Source of the DNA: Streptomyces muensis
GTDB taxonomy: Bacteria > Actinomycetota > Actinomycetes > Streptomycetales > Streptomycetaceae
Assembly: GCF_021474425.1 (NCBI RefSeq)
Contig: NZ_JAKEIP010000031.1
Span: 1-56,712, forward strand
Direction: 5' to 3'
DNA: 56,712 bases
Part shown: piece by piece, positions 26,442 through 41,835 of the stretch
Layout: the number at the start of each line of letters is the position of its first letter
Position numbering within the stretch: the stretch's first letter is position 1
Notes under the pieces: model-generated
Seen by the model: the letters and a program-made list of their open reading frames with translations, nothing else
What the model was told of the DNA's origin: nothing
The model's database searches: none
Made by a program: the position numbers and the translations under genes

Positions 26442-27446
26442 ATGACAGTCGCCATCGACCGCGCGACCGGCAAGACCCGAGGCGAACGCGGGCCACGCCG
26501 CGGACTCGGCCAGCGCCTGAAGCACGGCTACCAGAAGCACTGGTACGCCTACGCGATGATCGCCCCCGTGGTGATCGTCCTCGGCGTGCTCGTCGTGTAC
26601 CCCCTGGTGTACGGCTTCTACCTCACCCTCACCGACGCCAACAGCCTCAACAGCGCCCGCACCATCGGCGTCAACGAGATCGAGGCCACCTACAAGTTCA
26701 TCGGCTTCGACAACTACGCCGACATCCTCTGGGGCGAGACGGCGTACGACCGCTTCTGGTCGCACTTCATCTGGACGGTCGTGTGGACGGCCGCCTGCGT
26801 CACCCTCCACTACACGATCGGCCTCGGCCTCGCCCTGCTGCTCAACCAGAAGCTGCGCGGGCGCACCCTGTACCGGCTGATCCTCATCCTGCCGTGGGCC
26901 GTGCCGACCTTCGTCACCGTCTTCGGCTGGCGGATCATGCTCGCCGACGGCGGCGTGGTGAACTCCGTCCTGGAGACACTCCACCTGCCGACCCCGCTGT
27001 GGCTGGAGGACACCTTCTGGCAGCGGTTCGCCGCGGTCATGGTCAACACCTGGTGCGGTGTGCCGTTCATGATGCTGTCGCTGCTGGGCGGACTGCAGTC
27101 CATCGACTCCTCGCTGTACGAGGCCGCCGAGATGGACGGCGCCAGCAAGTGGCAGCAGTTCCGGTACGTCACCCTGCCGGGCCTCAGGTCCGTGAGCTCC
27201 ACCGTCGTACTGCTCGGCATCATCTGGACCTTCAACCAGTTCGCGATCATCTTCCTGCTGTTCGGCAAGACCGCCCCGGACGCCGACATCCTCGTCACCT
27301 GGGCCTACCGCCTCGGTTTCGGACAGCAGCCGCGCGACTTCGCGCAGTCGGCGGCCTACGGCATGCTGCTGCTGGCCATCCTGATCGTCTTCACCTCCTT
27401 CTACCGCCGCTGGCTGAACCGCAACGACCAGCAGCTCGCGATCTGA
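26442..27446 (+). CDS. malF: Maltose ABC importer permease MalF
   Basis: The 334-aa inner-membrane permease has a basic N-terminus, six or so TM helices (first WYAYAMIAPVVIVLGVLVVYPL) and the EAA loop YEAAEMDGASKWQQFRYVTLPGL that contacts the ATPase. It forms the heterodimer MalFG, which passes maltodextrins delivered by MalE. It follows malE after 139 bp and is followed by malG after 13 bp. GAAGG lies upstream of the ATG. Confidence 0.95.
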   Translation: MTVAIDRATGKTRGERGPRRGLGQRLKHGYQKHWYAYAMIAPVVIVLGVLVVYPLVYGFYLTLTDANSLNSARTIGVNEIEATYKFIGFDNYADILWGETAYDRFWSHFIWTVVWTAACVTLHYTIGLGLALLLNQKLRGRTLYRLILILPWAVPTFVTVFGWRIMLADGGVVNSVLETLHLPTPLWLEDTFWQRFAAVMVNTWCGVPFMMLSLLGGLQSIDSSLYEAAEMDGASKWQQFRYVTLPGLRSVSSTVVLLGIIWTFNQFAIIFLLFGKTAPDADILVTWAYRLGFGQQPRDFAQSAAYGMLLLAILIVFTSFYRRWLNRNDQQLAI

Positions 27447-27459
27447 GGCAGGAGTCCCC

Positions 27460-28353
27460 ATGAGTACCACCACTGTTGAGGCCCCGGTGAAGAAGCAGGA
27501 GCCCGTGCCCACCGCCGGCCCGCGCAAGGGCCGCCGCCGCGGCACGTCCCTCGTCTCGCACGGCATCCTCGTCGTGGCGAGCCTGATCGCGCTCTTCCCC
27601 GTCGCCTGGCTGCTCTTCCTGTCCCTCGGCCCGGACAAGGACGACTACCTCCACCCCGGCGGCATCTGGGGAAAGATGACGCTGGACAACTACAGCTACG
27701 TCCTGACCGAGACGAAGTTCCTCGACTGGCTGACGAGCACGCTCATCGTCACGGTCGGCACCACCCTCATCGGCGTCGTCATCGCCGCCACCACCGGCTA
27801 CGCGGTGTCCCGGATGCGCTTCCCGGGCTACAAGAAGTTCATGTGGGTGCTGCTGGTGACCCAGATGTTCCCGGTGGCCGTCCTCATGGTGCCGATGTAC
27901 CAGATCCTGTCCGAGCTCCAGCTCATCGACAGCTACCTCGGCCTCGTCCTCGTGTACTGCACGACGACCGTGCCGTACTGTGCCTGGCTGATGAAGGGGT
28001 ACTTCGACACGATCCCGTTCGAGATCGACGAGGCAGGACGCGTCGACGGGCTGACCCCCTTCGGCACGTTCGCGCGACTGATACTGCCGCTCGCCAAGCC
28101 GGGCCTGGCGGTCGCCGCGTTCTACAGCTTCCTCACGGCCTTCGGTGAGGTCGCGTTCGCTTCGACGTTCATGCTGTCCGACACGAAGTACACGTTCGCG
28201 GTCGGGTTGCAGACCTTCATCAGTGAGCATGACGCGCAGCGCAATCTGATGGCTGCCACGGCGGTGTTGGTGGCCATACCCGTTTCCGCGTTCTTCTACT
28301 TCGTGCAGAAGAACCTGGTGACCGGGCTTACCGCCGGTGGCACCAAGGGGTGA
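27460..28353 (+). CDS. malG: Maltose ABC importer permease MalG
   Basis: The 297-aa permease has six TM helices (first HGILVVASLIALFPVAWLLF) and the EAA loop DEAGRVDGLTPFGTFARLILPL. It is the partner of MalF in the maltodextrin importer. AGGAG precedes the ATG, and spacing to malF is 13 bp, so the genes are co-transcribed. Downstream, a repeat-rich region with two hairpins separates it from aglA. Confidence 0.95.
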   Translation: MSTTTVEAPVKKQEPVPTAGPRKGRRRGTSLVSHGILVVASLIALFPVAWLLFLSLGPDKDDYLHPGGIWGKMTLDNYSYVLTETKFLDWLTSTLIVTVGTTLIGVVIAATTGYAVSRMRFPGYKKFMWVLLVTQMFPVAVLMVPMYQILSELQLIDSYLGLVLVYCTTTVPYCAWLMKGYFDTIPFEIDEAGRVDGLTPFGTFARLILPLAKPGLAVAAFYSFLTAFGEVAFASTFMLSDTKYTFAVGLQTFISEHDAQRNLMAATAVLVAIPVSAFFYFVQKNLVTGLTAGGTKG

Positions 28354-28364
28354 CGGCCGTAGGT

Positions 28365-28429
28365 GACCAGCCGCGGCGCCGTCGTGGCTGGTCGCGCAGT
28401 TCCCCGCGCCCCCAAAAAGACAGGGGCGC
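28365..28429. repeat. Hairpin-forming intergenic repeat between malG and aglA
   Basis: GACCAGCC / GGCTGGTC (28365-28372, 28386-28393) and GCGCCCC / GGGGCGC (28406-28412, 28423-28429) form two stem-loops. The intervening CGCGCAGTTCCCCGCGCCCC is the reverse complement of the repeat core at 4521 and 19287. The repeat could attenuate transcription from malG into aglA. Confidence 0.65.
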
Positions 28430-28536
28430 TGCTGTCCCCCCCCTTTGAACCCGAGGCGGCCGCTGTGTCCATCCGACCCCGCTGTCACCGCGGCCGCCTC
28501 GTCCGACCCATGAATCCGTTACGTACCAAGGACGCC

Positions 28537-30198
<1,662 letters not shown>

Positions 30199-30214
30199 CG
30201 GCCGCGCAGTTTCC

Positions 30215-30244
30215 AGAGGGCCCGCTTCGGCGGGCCCTCTTTGC
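30215..30244 (+). terminator. Terminator of the mal/agl operon
   Basis: AGAGGGCCCGC-TTCG-GCGGGCCCTCT is an 11-bp perfect stem with a UUCG tetraloop, followed by TTTG, 16 bp after the aglA stop. It is a typical intrinsic terminator. Confidence 0.9.
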
Positions 30245-30352
30245 TGTCCGCCGACTCCCGGACCGGACGGTGCTCCCCGCCGGGGAACCCTCCAGGTGAC
30301 CCAGGTCCTCAACCAAGTGAGACGTCATGAGTGCCGAGTGAGAGGCGAAGGG

Positions 30353-30892
30353 ATGTGGAACGGCAGGGACGAGGCGTTCACGGCTTTCATGGCCGCACGC
30401 TACGGTTCGCTCCTTCGCACCGCCACGCTGCTCACCGGCGGCGTGCGTCCCCGGGCCGAGGACCTGGCGCAGGAGGCGCTCCTGCGCACGTACCGGGCCT
30501 GGCACCGGATCGGCCGACTCGAAGCCGCCGAGGCCTACACCCGCACCACCATGGTGCGGCTCCTGGTCAAGGACCGGCGTCGGCGCTGGAACTCCGAGGT
30601 CCCCGCCGAGGACCTGCCGGAGCTCCCGGAACCCGGACACGAGGAGGAGGTGGCGACCGCCGTGGCCGTACGCGAACTGCTGCGCACCATTCCCCCGGCC
30701 CAACGCGCCGTGCTCGTACTCCGCTTCTACCACCAGCTCACCGAGCGGGAGATCGCGGACGTACTGGGCTGCTCGCCCGGCACGGTCAAGAGCCGTGCCG
30801 CCCGCGCCCTCGCCGCACTGCGTGCCGAGGGGTTCCCCACCACCCCGGTACCCGACCGGGAGATCCCGGAGAGGGGGCACCACGATGACTGA
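30353..30892 (+). CDS. SigE-type (ECF-like) RNA polymerase sigma factor
   Basis: The 179-aa sigma factor of the actinobacterial SigE subfamily has region 2 (FTAFMAARYGSLLRTATLLTG through LAQEALLRTYRAWHRI) and region 4 (LLRTIPPAQRAVLVLRFYHQLTEREIADVLGCSPGTVKSRAARA), with no extra domains. ATG 30353 is chosen; a GTG 15 bp upstream is possible. It overlaps the next gene by 8 bp, which encodes a one-TM protein, an arrangement typical of a sigma factor with its membrane partner. The target promoters and signal are unknown. Its position after aglA is the only hint of a link to starch metabolism. Confidence 0.9.
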   Translation: MWNGRDEAFTAFMAARYGSLLRTATLLTGGVRPRAEDLAQEALLRTYRAWHRIGRLEAAEAYTRTTMVRLLVKDRRRRWNSEVPAEDLPELPEPGHEEEVATAVAVRELLRTIPPAQRAVLVLRFYHQLTEREIADVLGCSPGTVKSRAARALAALRAEGFPTTPVPDREIPERGHHDD

Positions 30893-31553
30893 CAAGCCGC
30901 TTCCCGACACCCCGCTGCCGGAGGACGAGCGGGTACGCCTGCTCCTCATGGCCGCCGCCGAGCCGGAGGGCGGGGTCGCCCCACCGTGCGCCGCCTTCAC
31001 CGCCCGCGCACGGCGCTCGCTCGTACGCCGCCGACTCGCCGCGGTGACCGCCACACTCGCGGCGGGCGCGGCCGCGGCGGCCGGGGTCCTCCTCGCCGGT
31101 GGCGTGAGCGGGGACGACGATCCGCCGCCCGCCTCCGAACAGTGTCTGAGCGACACGGTACGGAACATCGAGGACCGCCAGGCACAGGGCTACCGCCCGG
31201 TGTACGGCACCCTGCACGAGGACTGGATCCCGATGGACGACGGAGTCACCAAGAGCTCCGGGTTCCGCTTCGACATCGAAGGCGCCCTCGCCGACGGCCA
31301 GGGCGTCCCGTCGAGCGGATCGGTCCAGGTCTGGCACCCGGTGTCCGAGGCCCAACTCCCGGAACCCGGACGGTACGTGCTCCTCCTCGACCGCGCGGAC
31401 CGCCCCGACCGCGACGGCACGCCCCTCTTCCACCTGGCCCCGGAGCGGGCACTGCCCCTCGACACGGACGACCGCGTCGAACTGCGGTGTGCCGACGGCA
31501 GCACGGGTTCGGTGTCCCAGGACCGGCTGCGCGCCGCGATGAACGGGGAGTGA
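30885..31553 (+). CDS. Single-pass membrane protein, possible sigma-factor partner
   Basis: A 222-aa protein of unrecognised family. It has about 58 cytoplasmic residues (charged, RARRSLVRRRL before the membrane), one TM helix (about 59-80, Ala/Gly-rich) and an external part with DRQAQGYRPVYGTLHEDWIP and VWHPVSEAQLPEPGRYVLLLD. I see no zinc-binding HxxxCxxC anti-sigma motif. The start ATG 30885 overlaps the sigma gene and has GGAGAGGGGG upstream, indicating coupling. It may sense outside conditions and restrain the sigma factor; this is inference from context. Confidence 0.8.
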   Translation: MTDKPLPDTPLPEDERVRLLLMAAAEPEGGVAPPCAAFTARARRSLVRRRLAAVTATLAAGAAAAAGVLLAGGVSGDDDPPPASEQCLSDTVRNIEDRQAQGYRPVYGTLHEDWIPMDDGVTKSSGFRFDIEGALADGQGVPSSGSVQVWHPVSEAQLPEPGRYVLLLDRADRPDRDGTPLFHLAPERALPLDTDDRVELRCADGSTGSVSQDRLRAAMNGE

Positions 31554-31582
31554 CCCGGTCCATCGCGGCGCGCGGGCCGGGC

Positions 31583-33652
31583 TCACCTCCAGGCGTCGCT
31601 CGTCGTGTAGCCGGACGAACTGCCCGTCGCGTACGACCGGTTCGTGCCCGACTCCCAGGTCACGTTGCCGGCGCCGTCCTTCTTCAGGAACTTGTACTCG
31701 AAGGCCGAGTCCTTAGGGACGATCACCGACTTGCTCCACGTCGGGTACGACGCCGACGACAGCGGGATCGCGTCGGCCGTCTTCCAGGAGCCGAGCGCCG
31801 GGATCGAGCCGACGACATAGACGTTGGTGCCCCAGTCGGTCGTCGCGGTGACGTTGAACGTGACGTCGGTGGCGCCCGCGCTCGCCACGTTCCAGGAGTT
31901 GTCGAGGGTGACCGCCGAAGTCGTCGTGGTCGCCGATCTGTTGGCGCTGGACTCCCAGGTCACATTGCCGGAGGCGTCCTTCTTCACGTACTTGTACTCG
32001 AACGACGTGTTGACCGGCACGCTCACCGCCCCCGACCAGACCGGGTACCCGGCCGACGACAGCTTCACCGCCTTCGCCGTGTCCCAGCCGCCCAGCGCCG
32101 CGATCGAACCGACCACGTACACGTCCTGGCCGGTCGTCGTGGGCGCGTACGCGTTGAAGGTCGCCGTCACCGTCGAGGTGCCGTCGTCCGGCTCCTCGCA
32201 GGAGGTGTCGCAGGGCGTGAACTCACCGTCGTAGAAGGCGATGGCGCTCTTCGCGGGGATCGTGAGCGTGGCGTTGCCGCCGGACACCGTCACCGTGGTC
32301 GCGCCGTTGTCGACGACGTTCGCGTACGTGCCGTCGGCCATCCCGGTCGCGAAGGTGTACGTCGCCGCCGATGAGCCGTTGTTGAGCGCGATGTAGCCCG
32401 CCGTACCCCGCCCGAAGCCGATGACGCCCGACGACTTCGACGCCCAATTGGCCACCGCCTCCGAGCCCACCGCGTTGTGCCACTTCACCATGCCGGCGAT
32501 GGCGGCGTCGCGCTGGAGGCAGTACCAGCCGTTCGAGCAGTTCGTGTCCGCCACGAAGCCGCCCGAGTTCGGCGGCGCCTGGTCGGAGGAGGAGAACTCG
32601 AAGCCCGAGTACACCGTCGGCGTCGACCACTTGTAGGCGAGCTGGAAGACGTTGGCGAGCCGGTAGGTGTCACCGTCCTTGTAGCTCATGTGCAGACCGT
32701 TGCGCTCGGTGTCGTGGTTGGTCACGAAGGACACCGAGTTCGCCGGGGGCAGCACGCCCGAGGACGGCAGCGACTCCAAGTCGCTCACGTTCCCCTGGAA
32801 CGCCGACTTCAGCCTGCTCGCGTACGTGAAGTCCAAGACGTCGCCCGCGGAGTAGTAGTCGGAGGCGGCCGGCGTCGAACCCGGGTACACCTCCTGGAAG
32901 ACGTACGGCTCCGCACCCGACGTCGTGTCGTCCAGCTTCGCCCGGATCGCGTTCAGGTCGGCGACCGGCATGTGCTTGGCCGCGTCGACACGGAAGCCGT
33001 CCACGCCCAGCGCGATCTGCTGGTTCAGGTAGGCCGCGATGCCCGAGCGGACGTCCTCGTCCTCGGTCTCCAGGTCGGGCAGGCCCAGCAGCTCGCAGTT
33101 CTGGATCTCGGTGAGGTTCGACCAGTCGTCGATGATCAGGTCGGAGTCGTTGCACTCGGCCGACGTGTGGTAGTCGTCCGGGTTCCAGTCGGGGGTGTCG
33201 TACTTGTTGCTGATCGTCGTGCCGTTGTAGCCGGTGCCGGTCTGTGCGGCCGTGTGGTTGATCACCGCGTCCGTGTACACCTTCACGCCCGCGTCATGGC
33301 AGGCCTCCACCATCGAGGCGAACTGCGCCGCCGTCCCGAAGCGGCCGCTGAGCTCGTAGGAGTACGGCTGGTAGACGTCCCACCAGTAGTAGTTGGCCTG
33401 CTTGAGCGACTCGGCCGGCGGGGCCACCCAGACCGCGCCGTAACCGTTCGGGCCGAGCACGTTCGTGCACTCCGAGGCGACCGAGTCCCAGTTGTAGGAC
33501 CACAGGTTGGCGATGACGTCGCCGGAGGTCGTGGCGTCCGCCTGTGCGGGCGTGGCGGGCAGGGCGACGGCTCCCGCGAGGGCGAGCGCGCCAGCCGCCA
33601 CGGCGGTCAGGGTGCGGCGGAGGGCACCAGGGGGACGGTGTCTGTTGGTCAT
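31583..33652 (-). CDS. Secreted alpha-amylase with two C-terminal CBM20 domains
   Basis: The 689-aa enzyme has a Sec signal peptide (MTNRHRPPGALRR, then a hydrophobic run ending PAQA-DAT). The GH13 barrel of the Streptomyces secreted alpha-amylase group shows GFRVDAAKH (nucleophile D), VFQEVYP (acid/base E) and FVTNHDTER, with AVINHTA before them. An all-beta C domain and an acidic linker (CDTSCEEPDDGTST) lead to two CBM20 starch-binding modules (about 494-590 and 595-689) that resemble each other closely (VYVVGSIAALGGW / VYVVGSIPALGSW). Double CBM20 suits raw-starch binding. It is divergent from the next amylase; both share a 238-bp control region. Confidence 0.94.
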   Translation of the reverse strand: MTNRHRPPGALRRTLTAVAAGALALAGAVALPATPAQADATTSGDVIANLWSYNWDSVASECTNVLGPNGYGAVWVAPPAESLKQANYYWWDVYQPYSYELSGRFGTAAQFASMVEACHDAGVKVYTDAVINHTAAQTGTGYNGTTISNKYDTPDWNPDDYHTSAECNDSDLIIDDWSNLTEIQNCELLGLPDLETEDEDVRSGIAAYLNQQIALGVDGFRVDAAKHMPVADLNAIRAKLDDTTSGAEPYVFQEVYPGSTPAASDYYSAGDVLDFTYASRLKSAFQGNVSDLESLPSSGVLPPANSVSFVTNHDTERNGLHMSYKDGDTYRLANVFQLAYKWSTPTVYSGFEFSSSDQAPPNSGGFVADTNCSNGWYCLQRDAAIAGMVKWHNAVGSEAVANWASKSSGVIGFGRGTAGYIALNNGSSAATYTFATGMADGTYANVVDNGATTVTVSGGNATLTIPAKSAIAFYDGEFTPCDTSCEEPDDGTSTVTATFNAYAPTTTGQDVYVVGSIAALGGWDTAKAVKLSSAGYPVWSGAVSVPVNTSFEYKYVKKDASGNVTWESSANRSATTTTSAVTLDNSWNVASAGATDVTFNVTATTDWGTNVYVVGSIPALGSWKTADAIPLSSASYPTWSKSVIVPKDSAFEYKFLKKDGAGNVTWESGTNRSYATGSSSGYTTSDAWR

Positions 33653-33760
33653 ATGCGGCTCCGTTGGCGGTGTTCGGGATGTCGATCAACGGCCAGGGAC
33701 TCAACCACTCGTGAGCGTGGGGGAGTTGAGACGGGCACGTCAAGGTTGCGGATGAAAGTA

Positions 33761-33811
33761 CTTGCTATGGCTTTCAACTCTCTTGCTGTAAACCTTTCGC
33801 GGCGGTACGGT
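33761..33811 (+). promoter_or_regulatory. MalR-controlled promoter of the second alpha-amylase
   Basis: Seen: CTTGCT at 33761 and CTTGCTGTAA at 33782-33791; a -35-like TTGCTG (33783-33788), 17 bp, and a -10-like TACGGT (33806-33811), 79 bp before the GTG start. The operator CTTGC overlaps the -35 hexamer. The segment aligns with the amylase-pullulanase promoter (35860-35917) over about 60 bp, including an upstream GAAAGT element and TTTCAA. Confidence 0.75.
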
Positions 33812-33890
33812 CACGCCGGCGCCCGGCAACGAAGCCGCGCCGCGGCGCAGGGGGGATCCGACTGAGCCGCATCCGCAAGGAGTTCAGCCT

Positions 33891-35318
33891 GTGATATCGA
33901 AGAGTCCGGCGCCCCCGAAGCGCCACAGGAAGCGACGCCGTACCGCCCTCGCCGCCGCGCTGACCGCGCTGACCGCAGCGGGCGCCGCGGCCCTCATCGC
34001 CCCCGGCACCACCGCCTCCGCCTCCCCGCCCGGCACCAAGGACGTCACCGCGGTGATGTTCGAGTGGAACTTCGCCTCGGTCGCCAAGGAGTGCACCAAC
34101 ACCCTCGGCCCGGCCGGCTACGGCTACGTCCAGGTCTCCCCGCCCGCCGAGCACATCCAGGGCTCGCAGTGGTGGACCTCGTACCAGCCGGTGAGCTACA
34201 AGATCGCCGGGCGCCTCGGCGACCGTACGGCCTTCCAGAACATGGTCAACACCTGCCACGCGGCCGGCGTGAAGGTCGTCGTCGACACCGTCATCAACCA
34301 CATGTCGGCGGGCAGCGGCACCGGCACCGGCGGCTCGTCGTACACCAAGTACAACTACCCGGGCCTGTACTCGGCGCCCGACTTCGACGACTGCACGAGC
34401 CAGATCAACAACTACCAGGACCGCTGGAACGTCCAGCACTGCGAACTGGTGGGCCTGGCCGACCTGGACACGGGGGAGTCCTATGTCCGCGGTGCCATCG
34501 CCGGGTACATGAACGATTTGCTGACGCTCGGTGTCGACGGCTTCCGCATCGACGCGGCCAAGCACATGGACGCCGCCGACCTGGCCAACATCAAGTCCCG
34601 GCTGAGCAATCCGTCGGTGTACTGGAAGCAGGAGGCCATCTATGGCAGCGGCGAGGCCGTCCAGCCGACCGAGTACACGGGCAACGGCGACGTCCAGGAG
34701 TTCCGTTACGCCTACGACCTCAAGCGCGTCTTCAACAACGAGAACCTCGCCTACCTGAAGAACTACGGCGAGGGCTGGGGCTACATGAGCAGTGGTGTCT
34801 CGGGCGTCTTCGTCGACAACCACGACACCGAGCGCAACGGCTCGACGCTCAACTACAAGGACGGGGCGAACTACACCCTCGCCAACGTCTTCATGCTGGC
34901 CTACCCGTACGGCGCCCCGGACATCAACTCCGGCTACGAGTGGTCCAGCACGGACGCCGGGCCGCCCAACAACGGCTCCGTGACCGCCTGCTGGCAGGAC
35001 GGCTGGAAGTGCCAGCACAACTGGCCCGAGATCAAGTCCATGGTCGCCTTCCGCAACGCCACCCGCGGTGAGGCCGTCACCAACTGGTGGGACAACGGGG
35101 GCGACGCCATCGCCTTCGGGCGCGGCAGCAAGGGCTACGTGGCGATCAACCACGAGTCGAGCAGCCTGACCCGCACCTACCAGACGTCCCTCGCGGCGGG
35201 CACGTACTGCAACGTGCAGAACAACACCACCGTGACGGTGAACTCAAGCGGTCAGTTCACGGCCACCCTTGGCGCCAACACCGCCCTGGCGATCTACACC
35301 GGCAAGTCCAGCTGCTGA
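33891..35318 (+). CDS. Secreted alpha-amylase without starch-binding domain
   Basis: The 475-aa GH13 enzyme starts at GTG 33891 after CGCAAGGAGTTC. A twin-basic N-terminus (KRHRKRRRT) and hydrophobic segment end near TASASPPGT. Catalytic residues are D221 (GFRIDAAKH), E248 (WKQEAIYG) and D312 (VDNHDTER); the metal-binding [10 protein letters not shown] motif is present. It is paralogous to the divergent CBM20 amylase (shared [25 protein letters not shown] blocks), so the pair probably arose by duplication, with this copy lacking the binding modules. It hydrolyses soluble starch outside the cell. Confidence 0.94.
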   Translation: MISKSPAPPKRHRKRRRTALAAALTALTAAGAAALIAPGTTASASPPGTKDVTAVMFEWNFASVAKECTNTLGPAGYGYVQVSPPAEHIQGSQWWTSYQPVSYKIAGRLGDRTAFQNMVNTCHAAGVKVVVDTVINHMSAGSGTGTGGSSYTKYNYPGLYSAPDFDDCTSQINNYQDRWNVQHCELVGLADLDTGESYVRGAIAGYMNDLLTLGVDGFRIDAAKHMDAADLANIKSRLSNPSVYWKQEAIYGSGEAVQPTEYTGNGDVQEFRYAYDLKRVFNNENLAYLKNYGEGWGYMSSGVSGVFVDNHDTERNGSTLNYKDGANYTLANVFMLAYPYGAPDINSGYEWSSTDAGPPNNGSVTACWQDGWKCQHNWPEIKSMVAFRNATRGEAVTNWWDNGGDAIAFGRGSKGYVAINHESSSLTRTYQTSLAAGTYCNVQNNTTVTVNSSGQFTATLGANTALAIYTGKSSC

Positions 35319-35354
35319 GCCGCCGCGCCCTCCGGTGACACACGGCCACCCCTG

Positions 35355-35678
35355 TTACGGCTGTACACGGCGACGCAGGGGTGGCCGGTCGAGTATCTCG
35401 ATGTACACGATCCGGCCGTCCACCACGTCGAGGATCAGATCGCCCGACGAGGGCAGGAGCGGCACGCAGCGATGGCCCGGACCGTACGGCTGCCCCGGCG
35501 GATGGTCCGCCGTCCGGATGCTCTGGCAGAAGTCGTCCCGGCAGCCGCACTCGCCGACCAGGTGGACATCCCGCACGCAGATGGCAAGCCAGTGTTCCCC
35601 CTCCTCCTCCAGGAGCGTGGCCAGTTCATCGATGAGCTCCGGGAAGACGTCGCGAACGAGGGGTGGTTCCTGCTCCAT
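35355..35678 (-). CDS. Conserved small Cys-containing protein between amylase genes
   Basis: A 107-aa cytoplasmic protein of no named function. Seen: an acidic helical N-terminus (PELIDELATLLEEEGEHWLA), a cysteine cluster CVRDVHLVGECGCRDDFCQS that could bind a metal, and a beta-like ending (LILDVVDGRIVYIEILDRPPLRRR). I recall close homologues in many Streptomyces, so it is likely real despite its size. It lies between two MalR-regulated secreted enzymes on the opposite strand; no functional tie to starch use is evident. Confidence 0.72.
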   Translation of the reverse strand: MEQEPPLVRDVFPELIDELATLLEEEGEHWLAICVRDVHLVGECGCRDDFCQSIRTADHPPGQPYGPGHRCVPLLPSSGDLILDVVDGRIVYIEILDRPPLRRRVQP

Positions 35679-35799
35679 GCGAGGACTGTAACCAGGGTGG
35701 CCGGGTGTGGCGATTGCTTATGGCTCAGCCCGAGGAGCATGTCAAGTCCAGGTCTCCCCGCCGAGCCAAGCGCATCGTCGGCTCGCGGCAATGGATGTC

Positions 35800-35823
35800 G
35801 GTTGGTCTGCTCGCACAGACCAA
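35800..35823. promoter_or_regulatory. Perfect 9-bp inverted repeat upstream of the amylase-pullulanase gene
   Basis: GTTGGTCTG-ctcgca-CAGACCAAC lies in the divergent region between the small Cys protein and the amylase-pullulanase, 64 bp before the CTTGCTG element. It could be an operator for another regulator or a structure in the leader. Confidence 0.5.
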
Positions 35824-35886
35824 CTCCCCCTCCTGGGCTTCCCGCTGAGACTGCTCCTGAAAGTTCTTACCGATGGTTTCAAGCCT

Positions 35887-35917
35887 CTTGCTGTAATGCT
35901 TACGGCGGCGATACGTT
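35887..35917 (+). promoter_or_regulatory. MalR-controlled promoter of the amylase-pullulanase gene
   Basis: CTTGCTGTAA (35887-35896) contains a -35-like TTGCTG, followed after 18 bp by TACGTT (35912-35917), 47 bp before the GTG start. GAAAGTTCTT and TTTCAA elements further upstream match the promoter at 33761-33811. The TACGTT -10 also matches that of malE. Confidence 0.75.
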
Positions 35918-35964
35918 TCGCGCGGGGTCGGACCCAAAGAGCCGTAATCGCAAGGAGCCCATCT

Positions 35965-41391
<5,427 letters not shown>

Positions 41392-41478
41392 CACATGGGT
41401 GGGGCGGTCCGGACACCGGGCCGCCCCGCTCGTGCGTCCGGTTAGGGTGAGCGCTGCTGACGTAGAACAGGAGTGCTC

Positions 41479-41835
41479 ATGCCGCAGATCACCGTCGACT
41501 ACTCGAACACGATCTCCCTGGACCGGGAGGGCTTCGCCCGGGACCTGCACACCGCGACCGTCGAGATCGCGGCGGCCAAGCCGGAGGCGTGCAAGACGCA
41601 GTTCCGGCCCAGCCAGTACACGGCCTTCGGCTACGAGGACCCCGAGGAGCAGGGCCACGCGGTCGTCCACGTCACCCTCGGCCTGCTCGCCGGCCGCACG
41701 GACGAGACCAAGGCGAAGCTGACGGAGAAGGTCCTGGAGCTGCTGCGCCGGCACATCGAGGACAACGGCATCGTCCTGCACGCCTCCGCCGAGGTACGCG
41801 ACCTCGACCCGTCCTACCGCAAGTTCGAACGCTAG
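41479..41835 (+). CDS. CHMI-like 5-carboxymethyl-2-hydroxymuconate isomerase family protein
   Basis: The 118-aa protein begins MPQITVDYS; removal of Met would expose Pro2, the general base of the tautomerase superfamily to which CHMI belongs. The block TQFRPSQYTAFGY and the ending HIEDNGIVLHASAEVRDLDPSYRKF fit the family. No homoprotocatechuate genes adjoin, so the real substrate is unknown. ACAGGAG lies upstream. Its TAG stop codon (41833-41835) is part of the CTAG end of a palindromic element. Confidence 0.87.
   Translation: MPQITVDYSNTISLDREGFARDLHTATVEIAAAKPEACKTQFRPSQYTAFGYEDPEEQGHAVVHVTLGLLAGRTDETKAKLTEKVLELLRRHIEDNGIVLHASAEVRDLDPSYRKFER

Noticed and set aside
31583..35318. Inverted duplication of the two amylase genes as a structural repeat
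   Set aside because: The proteins are paralogous, but divergence is large and only one has CBM20 modules, so this is an old gene duplication rather than a DNA repeat.
41392..41478. Homoprotocatechuate degradation cluster starting with the CHMI-like gene
   Set aside because: No hpc/hpa genes are present; the isomerase stands alone and its substrate cannot be inferred.
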